From Virgibacillus subterraneus (GTDB lineage Bacteria > Bacillota > Bacilli > Bacillales > Amphibacillaceae), in assembly GCF_900110695.1 (NCBI RefSeq), contig NZ_FOEH01000001.1, forward strand, positions 1,054,001 through 1,118,000: a stretch of DNA of 64,000 nucleotides, given 5' to 3'. Positions 55,138 through 62,897 of the stretch are shown here, piece by piece. The notes beneath the pieces were generated by a model. That model did no database searches and was not told the origin of the DNA. It saw only the letters and a list, made by a program, of their open reading frames with translations. The first letter of the stretch is position 1, and each line of letters begins with the position of its first letter. The position numbers were made by a program, and so were the translations under genes.

Positions 55138-55910
55138 CTTCTTTTTGGAACGTGCTGCGCGTTAATACGAAGATGGAATATCTCGAATTAGTACGGTATA
55201 AAGCTAATACGATAAGTCTTCTTTTGACATTTTACATTATTTTTATTGCGATGATGTTTGGGATTCAGGTTATTGGTGATCCGGCTCAGGCTGGTACAAA
55301 CACTCAGTTTGTCATTGTGAACTATATATTTTGGTATTTTGCCATGATGGTTCTGCAGTCAATTGGGTGGACGATATCCGATGAAGCAATGAAAGGAACT
55401 TTAGAGCAACTTTTTATGTCGCCAGTAAGTCCATGGAAGATATTTCTGTCCAGAATGTTTGGGATGATTTTCAACCATTTTGTCTTAGTCATTTTTCTGT
55501 TATTCGTATCAATGGCGACTGCTGGGCAATGGTTAAATCTCAACCCGTTTGCTATCATTCCTATTCTTCTGTTGACGTTGGCCAGTATGATAGGTGTCAG
55601 TTTTGTCATAGCGGGAATGGCGCTTATTTTTAAGCAAGTTAGTGCATTTTTGCAGATTCTTCAGTTCATCATTGCTGGACTGACGTTTGTTCCATTATCA
55701 GTTGCGCCGTTCATGGTTGCTGCTCCATTTGTGAAAGGCGTGGATATGACCAGACAGGTGATGATTAATGGCTATACATTAGCAGATTTTACAATGATAG
55801 ATTACGCCTGGCTGATTGGGAATTCTATTGTTTATGGAATTATTGGAGTCGGTATTTACCTGGCATGTGAAAAGTACGCTATGAAAAAAGGTTTGCTTGG
55901 ACATTATTAA
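55134..55910 (+). CDS. ABC-2 type transporter permease
   Basis: Membrane subunit of 258 residues with six predicted helices, the ABC-2 topology (ISLLLTFYIIFIAMMFGIQVIG; WTISDEAMKGTLEQLFMSPVSPWKIFLSRMFG is the coupling region with the usual G-T-L-E). Translationally coupled to the ATPase gene. It probably exports a lipid, peptide or drug. Confidence 0.9.
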   Translation: MTSFWNVLRVNTKMEYLELVRYKANTISLLLTFYIIFIAMMFGIQVIGDPAQAGTNTQFVIVNYIFWYFAMMVLQSIGWTISDEAMKGTLEQLFMSPVSPWKIFLSRMFGMIFNHFVLVIFLLFVSMATAGQWLNLNPFAIIPILLLTLASMIGVSFVIAGMALIFKQVSAFLQILQFIIAGLTFVPLSVAPFMVAAPFVKGVDMTRQVMINGYTLADFTMIDYAWLIGNSIVYGIIGVGIYLACEKYAMKKGLLGHY

Positions 55911-55911
55911 G

Positions 55912-55945
55912 AAAAAATCGTTATCCTTAAGGTGACGATTTTTTA
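55912..55945 (+). terminator. Terminator of the ABC-2 operon
   Basis: AAAAAATCGT/ACGATTTTTT stem with an irregular inner part. Confidence 0.78.
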
Positions 55946-55975
55946 CATGGTAAAGTAGAAGCAGGAGGTGTTCTT

Positions 55976-56758
55976 TTGAAGAAAAAAATTGCGATGATAC
56001 AGATGGATATTGTATATGGTGAACCTAAAGAGAACTTTAAGCGAGCAAAAGAAGAGTTTGTAAATGCAGTGAAAACAGGTGCCGATATAATTTTATTGCC
56101 TGAACTGTGGACGACTGGCTATGACTTAACCAGGTTAGATGAAATAGCGGATAAACATGCTAAGGAATCGATTGCGTTTTTAAGTGAATTGGCAAAAGAG
56201 TTCAATGTAATTTTAATTGGTGGATCCGTTGCTGAACAATGTGATGATGGGGTACGGAATACATTGCTAGTAATAGATCAAAAAGGAAAGCTGATCCACA
56301 AATACAGCAAGCTTCATCTGTTTCAACTAATGGATGAACATCTGTACCTGGAAGCAGGACAGGACGAAGCAGAGTTTACATTGGATGGAGAGTCCGCTGC
56401 GGGATATATTTGTTATGACATACGCTTTCCGGAGTGGATGCGCAAGTCAGCTGTCAATGGTGCCAAAGTAATGTACGTTGTAGCTGAATGGCCAAAGCCA
56501 AGAATCGATCATTGGCGCGCACTTTTGCAGGCACGTGCCATTGAGAATCAATGTTATGTAGTTGCTTGTAACCGGGTTGGTGCTGATCCGAAAAATGAAT
56601 TCGGCGGTATGTCGCTTGTAGTTGATCCGTGGGGAGAGATTGTCGCTGAAGGCGGAAGCGGCGAAGAGATTGTCACTGCAACAGTAGACTTTGATCTAGT
56701 AGATGAAGTCAGAGGACGAATACCAGTCTTCCGTGATCGGATTGTGGAGAAGTACTAG
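55976..56758 (+). CDS. Carbon-nitrogen hydrolase (omega-amidase/MtnU-like)
   Basis: Nitrilase-superfamily amidase of 260 residues with the Glu-Lys-Cys triad: E43 in LLPELWTTGYD, K112 in KYSKLHLF, C146 in GYICYDIRFPEWMR. The sequence is close in kind to omega-amidases (Nit2, MtnU) that hydrolyse alpha-keto-glutaramate or -succinamate in methionine salvage. No methionine-salvage genes are nearby. TTG start at 55976 with AGGAGGTG upstream. Confidence 0.88.
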   Translation: MKKKIAMIQMDIVYGEPKENFKRAKEEFVNAVKTGADIILLPELWTTGYDLTRLDEIADKHAKESIAFLSELAKEFNVILIGGSVAEQCDDGVRNTLLVIDQKGKLIHKYSKLHLFQLMDEHLYLEAGQDEAEFTLDGESAAGYICYDIRFPEWMRKSAVNGAKVMYVVAEWPKPRIDHWRALLQARAIENQCYVVACNRVGADPKNEFGGMSLVVDPWGEIVAEGGSGEEIVTATVDFDLVDEVRGRIPVFRDRIVEKY

Positions 56759-56847
56759 AATATTATCGAACCTTATCACCAAACCTCCACAGCAATCATA
56801 AAATGAATAGGCTATACTTATACTTTTGGAAAAGGAAGTGTTCTATA

Positions 56848-57855
56848 TTGCCTAATCTACATTATTACGTCACTGGTAATACCGCTGATGGCTTGGTAAA
56901 TTTTTTGGATAGTAATTTAAATGGGATCGATCAGGTTATTAAGCTCAGACATCCTTCAGCATCACTTAAAACGAAAGTAATACAGAATTTGCTTGAGCAT
57001 TACCAGAATAATACGATAGAAGTTCTTCATAGTCCTTTAGGGAGTCGGTACCTGGACGGTATCATTATTCGTGAAAGATCACTGGCATTTTTAGATGAGG
57101 CAATTGTAACCGGAGAATCGACTGCAATTAACCTGGAAGAAACAGTCCCAACAAAGGACTATCCGGATCTAACAGATTTCAACGTTCTAACCCAATCTGC
57201 ATATGATAGTTTTGCTAAAGGGTTAAGTATTCACGATGAGTTGGAAGAAGTCTATATTAGTCAAATGGATTTTAATCATGCGGATCAATTTACAGCAGAA
57301 TTTATCTCTAGACTTCTAACAGGTGTTTCGAAAAAAGACCGCACAGCCCATACCTTCCACAGGCTTTTTGGGACCAATACAGTTGATGGAGTTGTCAATG
57401 TTGTTCCACATCTTAAAGAGAATATCGAAAACGTATTTTTTATCAAAGGGCGTGCTGGGACAGGTAAATCGACCTTTATGAAAAAAATCAGCAAAGCATG
57501 CGTAGAACATGGGTTTGACGTTGAGATGTATCATTGCAGTTTTGATTCGAATAGCATTGATATGGTACTAGTCCGTGATTTGGATGTATGTATTTTTGAC
57601 AGCACTGATCCACATGAATTTTTCCCGGAACGTGATGGGGAAGAGATTGTAGATTTGTATGAGGAACTTGTTACACCAGGAACCGATGAACGATATGAAG
57701 CTGAAATTAATGAACTGAATAATAACTATAAGTCCTATATGAAGCAGGGTATCCTGTACTTACAGCTGGCTGGTATCAAGTTTGACAAAAATGAACAAGG
57801 TTTTTCGAACACCGATGTTCAGAAGGCCGTTGTTTATACGCTGAACAGCGTATAA
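56848..57855 (+). CDS. P-loop ATPase-like protein (PRK06851-like)
   Basis: Protein of about 335 residues from TTG 56848 (ribosome site AAAGGAAG at 56831). An ATG at 56803 lies upstream of a probable -10 box (TATACT), so it is unlikely to be the start. One clear Walker A, GRAGTGKST, is at residues 201-209, with hydrophobic strands before it. The N-terminal half (YYVTGNTADGLVNFLDSNL ... SPLGSRYLDGIIIRE) resembles a second, degenerate nucleotide-binding half in which the phosphate loop is lost. Function unknown in this family, as far as I know. Confidence 0.75.
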   Translation: MPNLHYYVTGNTADGLVNFLDSNLNGIDQVIKLRHPSASLKTKVIQNLLEHYQNNTIEVLHSPLGSRYLDGIIIRERSLAFLDEAIVTGESTAINLEETVPTKDYPDLTDFNVLTQSAYDSFAKGLSIHDELEEVYISQMDFNHADQFTAEFISRLLTGVSKKDRTAHTFHRLFGTNTVDGVVNVVPHLKENIENVFFIKGRAGTGKSTFMKKISKACVEHGFDVEMYHCSFDSNSIDMVLVRDLDVCIFDSTDPHEFFPERDGEEIVDLYEELVTPGTDERYEAEINELNNNYKSYMKQGILYLQLAGIKFDKNEQGFSNTDVQKAVVYTLNSV

Positions 57856-58011
57856 ACTGCTGGTTAACAGGCAAGCTATCTTTATTGCAGCAATTGAGTG
57901 GTATAATGCAACTTTCAATTTTCCGAAAATTTAACTTGTGTTTTCGTGCGTTATATAGTAGAATTAATTTACAGAAAATTAAGAGTATATTATGCTCTGG
58001 GAGGTGCAAGA

Positions 58012-58449
58012 GTGGTTACAGTGAAGATGTTGAAGCCTTATTATATCAAAGCAGATGATAATTATGTTCGAGTAATTTTGGCATATCAATATTTTGCGGT
58101 ATTCATTAATAATAAGGTTTACCAATTTGTGCCGATTGAATCAAAGGAAATCCGTATTAATCGCAGAACAAAAAAAGTCGAAAATCTTGGTGCTAGGTTT
58201 GCTTTTCAAAAAGGTAAAGACATCATTTACATGGCTATGAGCGAGCTTATATCACTTCCTGATTTCTTAGTTCAATTACACTCGATTGCTGATCCGTATT
58301 ATTTAAATAAAGAGATAAAAAGTGAACCAGATTATGAAAGTGAAGCTATTATTGATGAGTTAGAGCAATTAAACATGAAACGATTGATTGATAAAGCATT
58401 GGATAATCGCGATTACGAGGCATTTCAATCATTAGTGAAATTACTTTAA
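58012..58449 (+). CDS. IDEAL-domain protein
   Basis: Protein of about 145 residues from GTG 58012, with GGGAGGTG seven bases upstream. The N-terminal part (MLKPYYIKADDNYVRVILAYQYFAVFINNKVYQFVP) is beta-rich and unassigned. The C-terminus MKRLIDKALDNRDYEAFQSLVKLL is the short IDEAL helix pair found in several Bacillaceae regulators. An adaptor role is possible. Alone in its unit; a terminator-like hairpin follows at 58452-58482. Confidence 0.75.
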   Translation: MVTVKMLKPYYIKADDNYVRVILAYQYFAVFINNKVYQFVPIESKEIRINRRTKKVENLGARFAFQKGKDIIYMAMSELISLPDFLVQLHSIADPYYLNKEIKSEPDYESEAIIDELEQLNMKRLIDKALDNRDYEAFQSLVKLL

Positions 58450-58451
58450 GT

Positions 58452-58482
58452 CACTTCCTCCAATTTTAGGGAGTCTTTTTTT
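58452..58482 (+). terminator. Terminator of the IDEAL-domain gene
   Basis: ACTTCCT/AGGGAGT stem with seven T; repeat copy E starts three bases further on. Confidence 0.7.
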
Positions 58483-58484
58483 GG

Positions 58485-58573
58485 GCAGAAAAGAGAGTAT
58501 AACTACTTTCTTACTGTATAAGTGTAACGAAGTCTTTGATCATTAAGGCTTGGCAATAATCTCAATAATCTAC
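58485..58573 (+). repeat. Two-hairpin dispersed repeat, copy E (diverged)
   Basis: Keeps CTTTCTTACTGTATAAGTGTAAC and ATTAAGGCTTGGCAATAA; elsewhere diverged. Behind the terminator of the IDEAL-domain gene. Confidence 0.72.
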
Positions 58574-58688
58574 TATCATCTTTTTTTCATAGGTTATTTG
58601 CTTAATATTAAAAGTGTGATATTATATTAAAGGCTATAATTCATTGAAATGCCAAGTGTTATATTTTAAAAAAATGAATCGGTTCTCT

Positions 58689-58717
58689 CCTTGCTATAAT
58701 TTTATAGTAAGGTTTTT
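58689..58717 (+). terminator. Hairpin in the leader of the OPT transporter gene
   Basis: CCTTGCTATAA/TTATAGTAAGG (one G-U pair) followed by TTTTT, 107 bp before the start codon. It could be an attenuator for the transporter gene or a leftover terminator. The rest of the 375-bp gap shows no gene. Confidence 0.5.
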
Positions 58718-58823
58718 CTATTTTTGTGGAAATTTATCATTATATTGAAAATTATCATACATTTTTGAGAATTGAACCCGGCTCATTTTAACAGCTAGAA
58801 TTTACGTAAGGAAGGTGTTTACT

Positions 58824-60698
58824 TTGTCAAAGCAGGATCCAAATCCAGAATTTAAGCCTTACGTACCAGCATCCCAAAAACCACCTGAACTTACATGGGT
58901 TGCAATGGTTATTGGTGCAGTATTGGCAATCGTATTTGGTGCAGCAAATGCATATTTAGGTCTTATCGTTGGAATGACCGTTTCTGCGTCAATTCCAGCA
59001 GCAGTAATTTCAATGGCAGTACTTCGTATTATTATGAAGCGAACGTCAATTTTAGAGAATAATATTGTGCAGACGATCACATCAACTGGTGAATCGCTTG
59101 CTGCTGGTGTTATTTTTACTTTACCTGCATTATTCATTTGGCAGCTTGAGCCAAGTTTGACAACAATCGCTATTATTGCTCTAGCTGGTGGTATTTTAGG
59201 TGTTGTTCTAATGATACCTCTACGCCGTGCATTGATTGTTAATGAACACAAAACACTGCCTTATCCAGAAGGAACAGCATGTGCTGAAGTACTTCACGCC
59301 GGTGAAGAGGGCGGAAAAGGTGCTAAGCTAGTATTTAAAGGGCTTGGAATTGGTGCTGGTTTTAAACTGTTAACGGATGCCGTTAAAGCATTCCCTTCTT
59401 CAGTAGAATGGGAGATTTATAAATTTAAGAACGCAGCAATTGGTATGGATACATTACCTGCATTACTTGGTGTTGGTTACATTATTGGTCCTCGTATCGC
59501 AGGAATAATGTTTGCTGGTGGTGTATTGGGCTGGTTAGGAATTATCCCGCTTATCAGCTATATTGGTGATTTTGCAACAGCACCAATTTATCCTGCTGAA
59601 GTCCCAATATCGGAAATGGACTTCCATGCTATCTGGGATAATTATCTGCGGTATATCGGTGCCGGTGCGGTAGCATTTGGCGGTATTGTAGGGCTCCTTA
59701 AAACATTGCCAACTATTGCATCTTCATTTAGTGGGGCAATAAAAGGATTTTCATCATCTGGTGATGGCAAAGACCTGCGTACTGAAAGAGATATGCCGAT
59801 CACGCTAATTGTCGTATTAGTGGTAGTATTTATGGGTATTCTCATGTTCTATCCACCAATTGACTTAGGATTTATAGGAGCAATTCTGCTATTTATCTTT
59901 GGATTCTTCTTTGTAACAGTATCATCTAGAATTGTTGGTATTGTTGGAAGTTCCTCAAATCCTGTATCTGGAATGACTATTGGAGCATTAATCTTCATTT
60001 CACTTGTATTATCTGCAGTTGGTCAGACTGGACAAGCAGGTATGGTTACAGCAATTATCATCGGTTCTGTTGTTTGTATTGCGGCTGCTATTGCCGGAGA
60101 TACCTCACAGGACTTGAAAACAGGCTATATTGTTGGAGCAACACCAAAATGGCAACAAATTGCACAGCTTTATGGAGTTTTAGTTACAAGTGTTGTAATT
60201 GGCTTTATCCTGATTTTACTTGATAATGCATATGGATTTGGCTCTGCTGAACTCCCTGCACCACAAGCGGTTCTTATGTCAATGGTTGTTGATGGTATTA
60301 TGAGTGGAGATCTTCCATGGAACCTAATTTTTATTGGTGCAGCAGCTGCAGCAACTGTTGAGCTGTTTGGTATAGGATCATTGCCATTTGCGGTTGGATT
60401 ATACTTACCAATTCATTTAACTTCTCCAATAATGGCTGGTGGGCTAATCAACGCCATCATTTCTCGTAGTACAAAAGATAAAGACGAGTTGAAGGAGAAA
60501 AACGAACGCGGAATTTTACTTGCTTCTGGTTACATTGCCGGTGAAGCGCTAATGGGTGTTATTGTTGCATTAGCTGTAACTGCTGGTGTCGTATTCCCTA
60601 GCGAAGCATTCTTCGGTCCGCTTGCATCGATTATTGCGTTTGCACTTGTAGCATGGTATCTATTCCATACTGCAAACAAAAAATCATTAAATAAATAA
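58824..60698 (+). CDS. OPT-family oligopeptide transporter
   Basis: Membrane carrier of about 624 residues with roughly fourteen helices, OPT superfamily. Motifs are FGAANAYLGLIVGMTVSASIPAAVISMAVLR, NNIVQTITSTGESLAAGVIFTLPALFIW, LPYPEGTACAEVLHAGEEGGKGAK and AGDTSQDLKTGYIVGATPKWQQIAQLYGVL, all typical of bacterial OPT proteins, which take up peptides or metal chelates with protons. TTG 58824 lies eight bases after AAGGAAGG; GTG 58815 is inside the ribosome site. Confidence 0.92.
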   Translation: MSKQDPNPEFKPYVPASQKPPELTWVAMVIGAVLAIVFGAANAYLGLIVGMTVSASIPAAVISMAVLRIIMKRTSILENNIVQTITSTGESLAAGVIFTLPALFIWQLEPSLTTIAIIALAGGILGVVLMIPLRRALIVNEHKTLPYPEGTACAEVLHAGEEGGKGAKLVFKGLGIGAGFKLLTDAVKAFPSSVEWEIYKFKNAAIGMDTLPALLGVGYIIGPRIAGIMFAGGVLGWLGIIPLISYIGDFATAPIYPAEVPISEMDFHAIWDNYLRYIGAGAVAFGGIVGLLKTLPTIASSFSGAIKGFSSSGDGKDLRTERDMPITLIVVLVVVFMGILMFYPPIDLGFIGAILLFIFGFFFVTVSSRIVGIVGSSSNPVSGMTIGALIFISLVLSAVGQTGQAGMVTAIIIGSVVCIAAAIAGDTSQDLKTGYIVGATPKWQQIAQLYGVLVTSVVIGFILILLDNAYGFGSAELPAPQAVLMSMVVDGIMSGDLPWNLIFIGAAAAATVELFGIGSLPFAVGLYLPIHLTSPIMAGGLINAIISRSTKDKDELKEKNERGILLASGYIAGEALMGVIVALAVTAGVVFPSEAFFGPLASIIAFALVAWYLFHTANKKSLNK

Positions 60699-60710
60699 TT
60701 TTAAACTAAT

Positions 60711-60750
60711 TAAGAGCCAGTCCTTTTGTTTGAGGGCTGGCTCTTATTAA
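60711..60750 (+). terminator. OPT transporter terminator
   Basis: AAGAGCCAG/CTGGCTCTT stem with an inner CCT/AGG. Confidence 0.85.
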
Positions 60751-60859
60751 TGCGATAACCAAATTTTCTAATCTTAGGCAACTTCTGTTATGATTGTTTT
60801 TATAACGAATGGAATTCTGCTACATACATAAAATCCAATCCAGGACAGGAGGTATTCCA

Positions 60860-61423
60860 TTGCAACAGTGGCATTTATTTATTGCTTTTTTTCGAGTGGG
60901 GATGCTGGGCTATGGTGGTGGCCCTGGTTCGATACCGTTAATACATAAAGAGGTCGTTGATAAATATGAGTGGATGAGTGATAAGGACTTTGGTGACCTG
61001 CTTGCGCTAGCCAATACACTCCCGGGACCAATTGCTACGAAACTAGCCGGCTATATTGGGAATCGTGTATCTGGATTAGTTGGTATGATAAATGCTGTTC
61101 TCGCAACAATTATACCCACTATTATCCTGATGATTATCCTGCTGTCGTCATTATCGAGCATCAAGGACGTTGGCTGGGTTCAGGGTATGACTGCAGCAGT
61201 TATTCCTGTTGTGGCAATGATGCTGGCGGTTCTCACGTTGCAGTTCTTTGATAAAGCCAGAAAAGGCATGGGATGGACGCAAACCCTTGTTATGTCAGCA
61301 GTCATATTTATATTATTTCAATTCCTGAATGTACATCCGGGGATAATAATCGGTGTCCTAATTTTAATAGCCCTTCTCAAGAAGGATACCCCACCTGCTG
61401 ATAAGGGTGGTGCTACCCAATGA
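60860..61423 (+). CDS. CHR-family (chromate) transporter, first half-size subunit
   Basis: Half-size CHR domain protein of 187 residues, TTG 60860 after GGAGGT. Marks are FFRVGMLGYGGGPGSIPLIHKEVVDKYEWMSDKDFGDLLALANTLPGPIATKLAGYIG. Five to six helices. Overlaps the next gene by four bases (ATGA at 61420). Short CHR proteins work as heteromeric pairs; the natural substrate may be sulfate or chromate. Confidence 0.9.
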   Translation: MQQWHLFIAFFRVGMLGYGGGPGSIPLIHKEVVDKYEWMSDKDFGDLLALANTLPGPIATKLAGYIGNRVSGLVGMINAVLATIIPTIILMIILLSSLSSIKDVGWVQGMTAAVIPVVAMMLAVLTLQFFDKARKGMGWTQTLVMSAVIFILFQFLNVHPGIIIGVLILIALLKKDTPPADKGGATQ

Positions 61424-61947
61424 AATATTGGCACATTTTTTTGGCCTTTTTTATACCTGGTATACTTGGTTATGGTGGGGGACCTGCATCAATCCCACTA
61501 GTTGAAAATGAAGTTGTACGTCGATATGAATGGATGTCTGTTCAGGAGTTTAGTGAAATGCTTGCACTTGCTAATTCACTTCCTGGACCAATTGCGACTA
61601 AACTTGCTGGCTATATCGGGTATGTAGAAGGTGGTCCGCTTGGTGCTGTTATTGGAGTGTTCGCAGCAGTGGCACCATCACTTATTATCATGATATTACT
61701 GTTAGGTGTATTGTATAAATACAAAGATTCACCAAAAGTACAGCGGTTAACATTATATGTGCGTCCGGTTATCGCGATTTTACTCGGTGTCATGGCATGG
61801 CGTTTTTTTCAGACGTCATATGAAAGAATTGGATTGTGGCAGGTTCTGCTAATTACGATATCAAGCTTTCTTTTAATTGAGCGAATGCGCATCCATCCAG
61901 CAATTGTAATCGGAATCACATTAGTATACGGAGCATTTTTATTATAG
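61420..61947 (+). CDS. CHR-family (chromate) transporter, second half-size subunit
   Basis: Partner half-size CHR protein, 175 residues, with the same first-half signature (FFIPGILGYGGGPASIPLVENEVVRRYEWMSVQEFSEMLALANSLPGPIATKLAGYIGYVEGG). The close similarity of both genes points to tandem duplication. Followed by an irregular hairpin with T-run at about 61951-61981. Confidence 0.9.
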   Translation: MKYWHIFLAFFIPGILGYGGGPASIPLVENEVVRRYEWMSVQEFSEMLALANSLPGPIATKLAGYIGYVEGGPLGAVIGVFAAVAPSLIIMILLLGVLYKYKDSPKVQRLTLYVRPVIAILLGVMAWRFFQTSYERIGLWQVLLITISSFLLIERMRIHPAIVIGITLVYGAFLL

Positions 61948-62052
61948 AGAGGTATTTCTTAAATGGGAATGCTTCTTTTTTATGAAAAAATTGATCTGCA
62001 TCAAGGAATTATTAACTAATTCATATGATAATAAAGATAAGGAGGAGTTGGG

Positions 62053-62178
62053 ATGGAAATTAACGAGTACTACACAGACGTAGATCGAATGGTCAATGAA
62101 GGTCTGGCAGGCGGATATTTAAATGAGAGATATGGCGATTCACAACTTGAACTTCCGGAAAATGAAAAGGATAGGTGA
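62053..62178 (+). CDS. Small hypothetical protein, 41 residues
   Basis: Missed by length filters. ATG 62053 has AAGGAGGAG at ideal spacing. The product (MEINEYYTDVDRMVNEGLAG ... ENEKDR) is acidic and soluble, rich in Asp/Glu and Tyr. I do not recognise it. It ends where the next membrane-protein gene begins (stop and start share bases at 62176-62180), which supports a real coupled pair. Confidence 0.6.
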   Translation: MEINEYYTDVDRMVNEGLAGGYLNERYGDSQLELPENEKDR

Positions 62179-62525
62179 TGATTATGAACATATCATTAGA
62201 TTTACTCATGCAGGAATATTCATTGGTTTTTATTATAGCAATAATAACTACAGTTTTGACAATTATGATGCGTTCCTTTCTGGTTACCTCTTTACAAGTG
62301 CTGCTACTATTAAGTTTATCTACTGTTCTACCAGAGAGTACGGGTATAATCCAGTTCATACTCATAGCAGCTCAGATTGCACTCAGTGGAATAGTAGTTT
62401 ACAAGATTTATAAGGCGATAGATATGAATTACCGGCTTGTACTAGAGAAAACACACCAATCACGCCCCAACCTAATAAACGACGAGTCAAAGGGAAGCAG
62501 ATTTTCATTTTGGGAGACGAGCTAG
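62178..62525 (+). CDS. Small hypothetical membrane protein
   Basis: Protein of about 115 residues with three predicted helices (about 12-32, 35-52, 57-80), then a basic cytoplasmic tail (YKIYKAIDMNYRLVLEKTHQ). ATG 62178 overlaps the stop of the 41-residue gene; ATG 62184 and GTG 62175 are alternatives. AAAAGGATAGG serves as ribosome site. No known family recognised. The pair could be a small membrane protein and its partner. Confidence 0.6.
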   Translation: MIMNISLDLLMQEYSLVFIIAIITTVLTIMMRSFLVTSLQVLLLLSLSTVLPESTGIIQFILIAAQIALSGIVVYKIYKAIDMNYRLVLEKTHQSRPNLINDESKGSRFSFWETS

Positions 62526-62529
62526 TATT

Positions 62530-62558
62530 TACTACCTTTTAATAGGTAGTATTTTTTT
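62530..62558 (+). terminator. Terminator of the small gene pair
   Basis: TACTACC/GGTAGTA stem with a seven-T tail. Confidence 0.78.
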
Positions 62559-62600
62559 GCAATAAGCTACTGTATAAGCGCTACAAAAGCTTTTCCAAAA
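62559..62600 (+). repeat. Dispersed repeat, degenerate copy F
   Basis: AATAAGCTACTGTATAAGCGCTACAAAAGCTTTT resembles the core of copy E, again directly behind a terminator T-tract. Only part of the element can be aligned by eye. Confidence 0.4.
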
Positions 62601-62770
62601 GCTGGGTTTTCAAGTGTTGCAATGTAATCTGTTGGGCAGTTTAGTGAGCAGAAATGAACCAGAACATTTTTAATTGTGAATTTGAGCCGAACGTGTGACA
62701 GTTCGATCCAATTCACGATCATACCACAATGATACCGTGCGGCATTTTGGATAAAAAACCCCTTCACCAA
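62567..62770 (-). CDS. Possible 67-residue protein with a CSxxC motif
   Basis: The open frame encodes ARYHCGMIVNWIELSHVR and then VHFCSLNCPTDYIATL, which resembles the end of a TRASH/MYM-type small zinc finger (FCSxxCxxxY). Against it: the ribosome site is poor (AAGGAC directly before TTG) and its 3' end lies in repeat-like sequence. It may be real, since the rest of the 62559-62897 gap has no other feature. Confidence 0.35.
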   Translation of the reverse strand: MVKGFFIQNAARYHCGMIVNWIELSHVRLKFTIKNVLVHFCSLNCPTDYIATLENPAFGKAFVALIQ

Positions 62771-62897
62771 GTCCTTAAGATATATTATCCTCGTATTTCT
62801 AGTACGTTTACATGTATTTTTCGAAAGAATACAACAATTCTATACAATTATTTGATATTATAAAGTTGTATTACTTATTACCTAAGGGGGGGATTAG

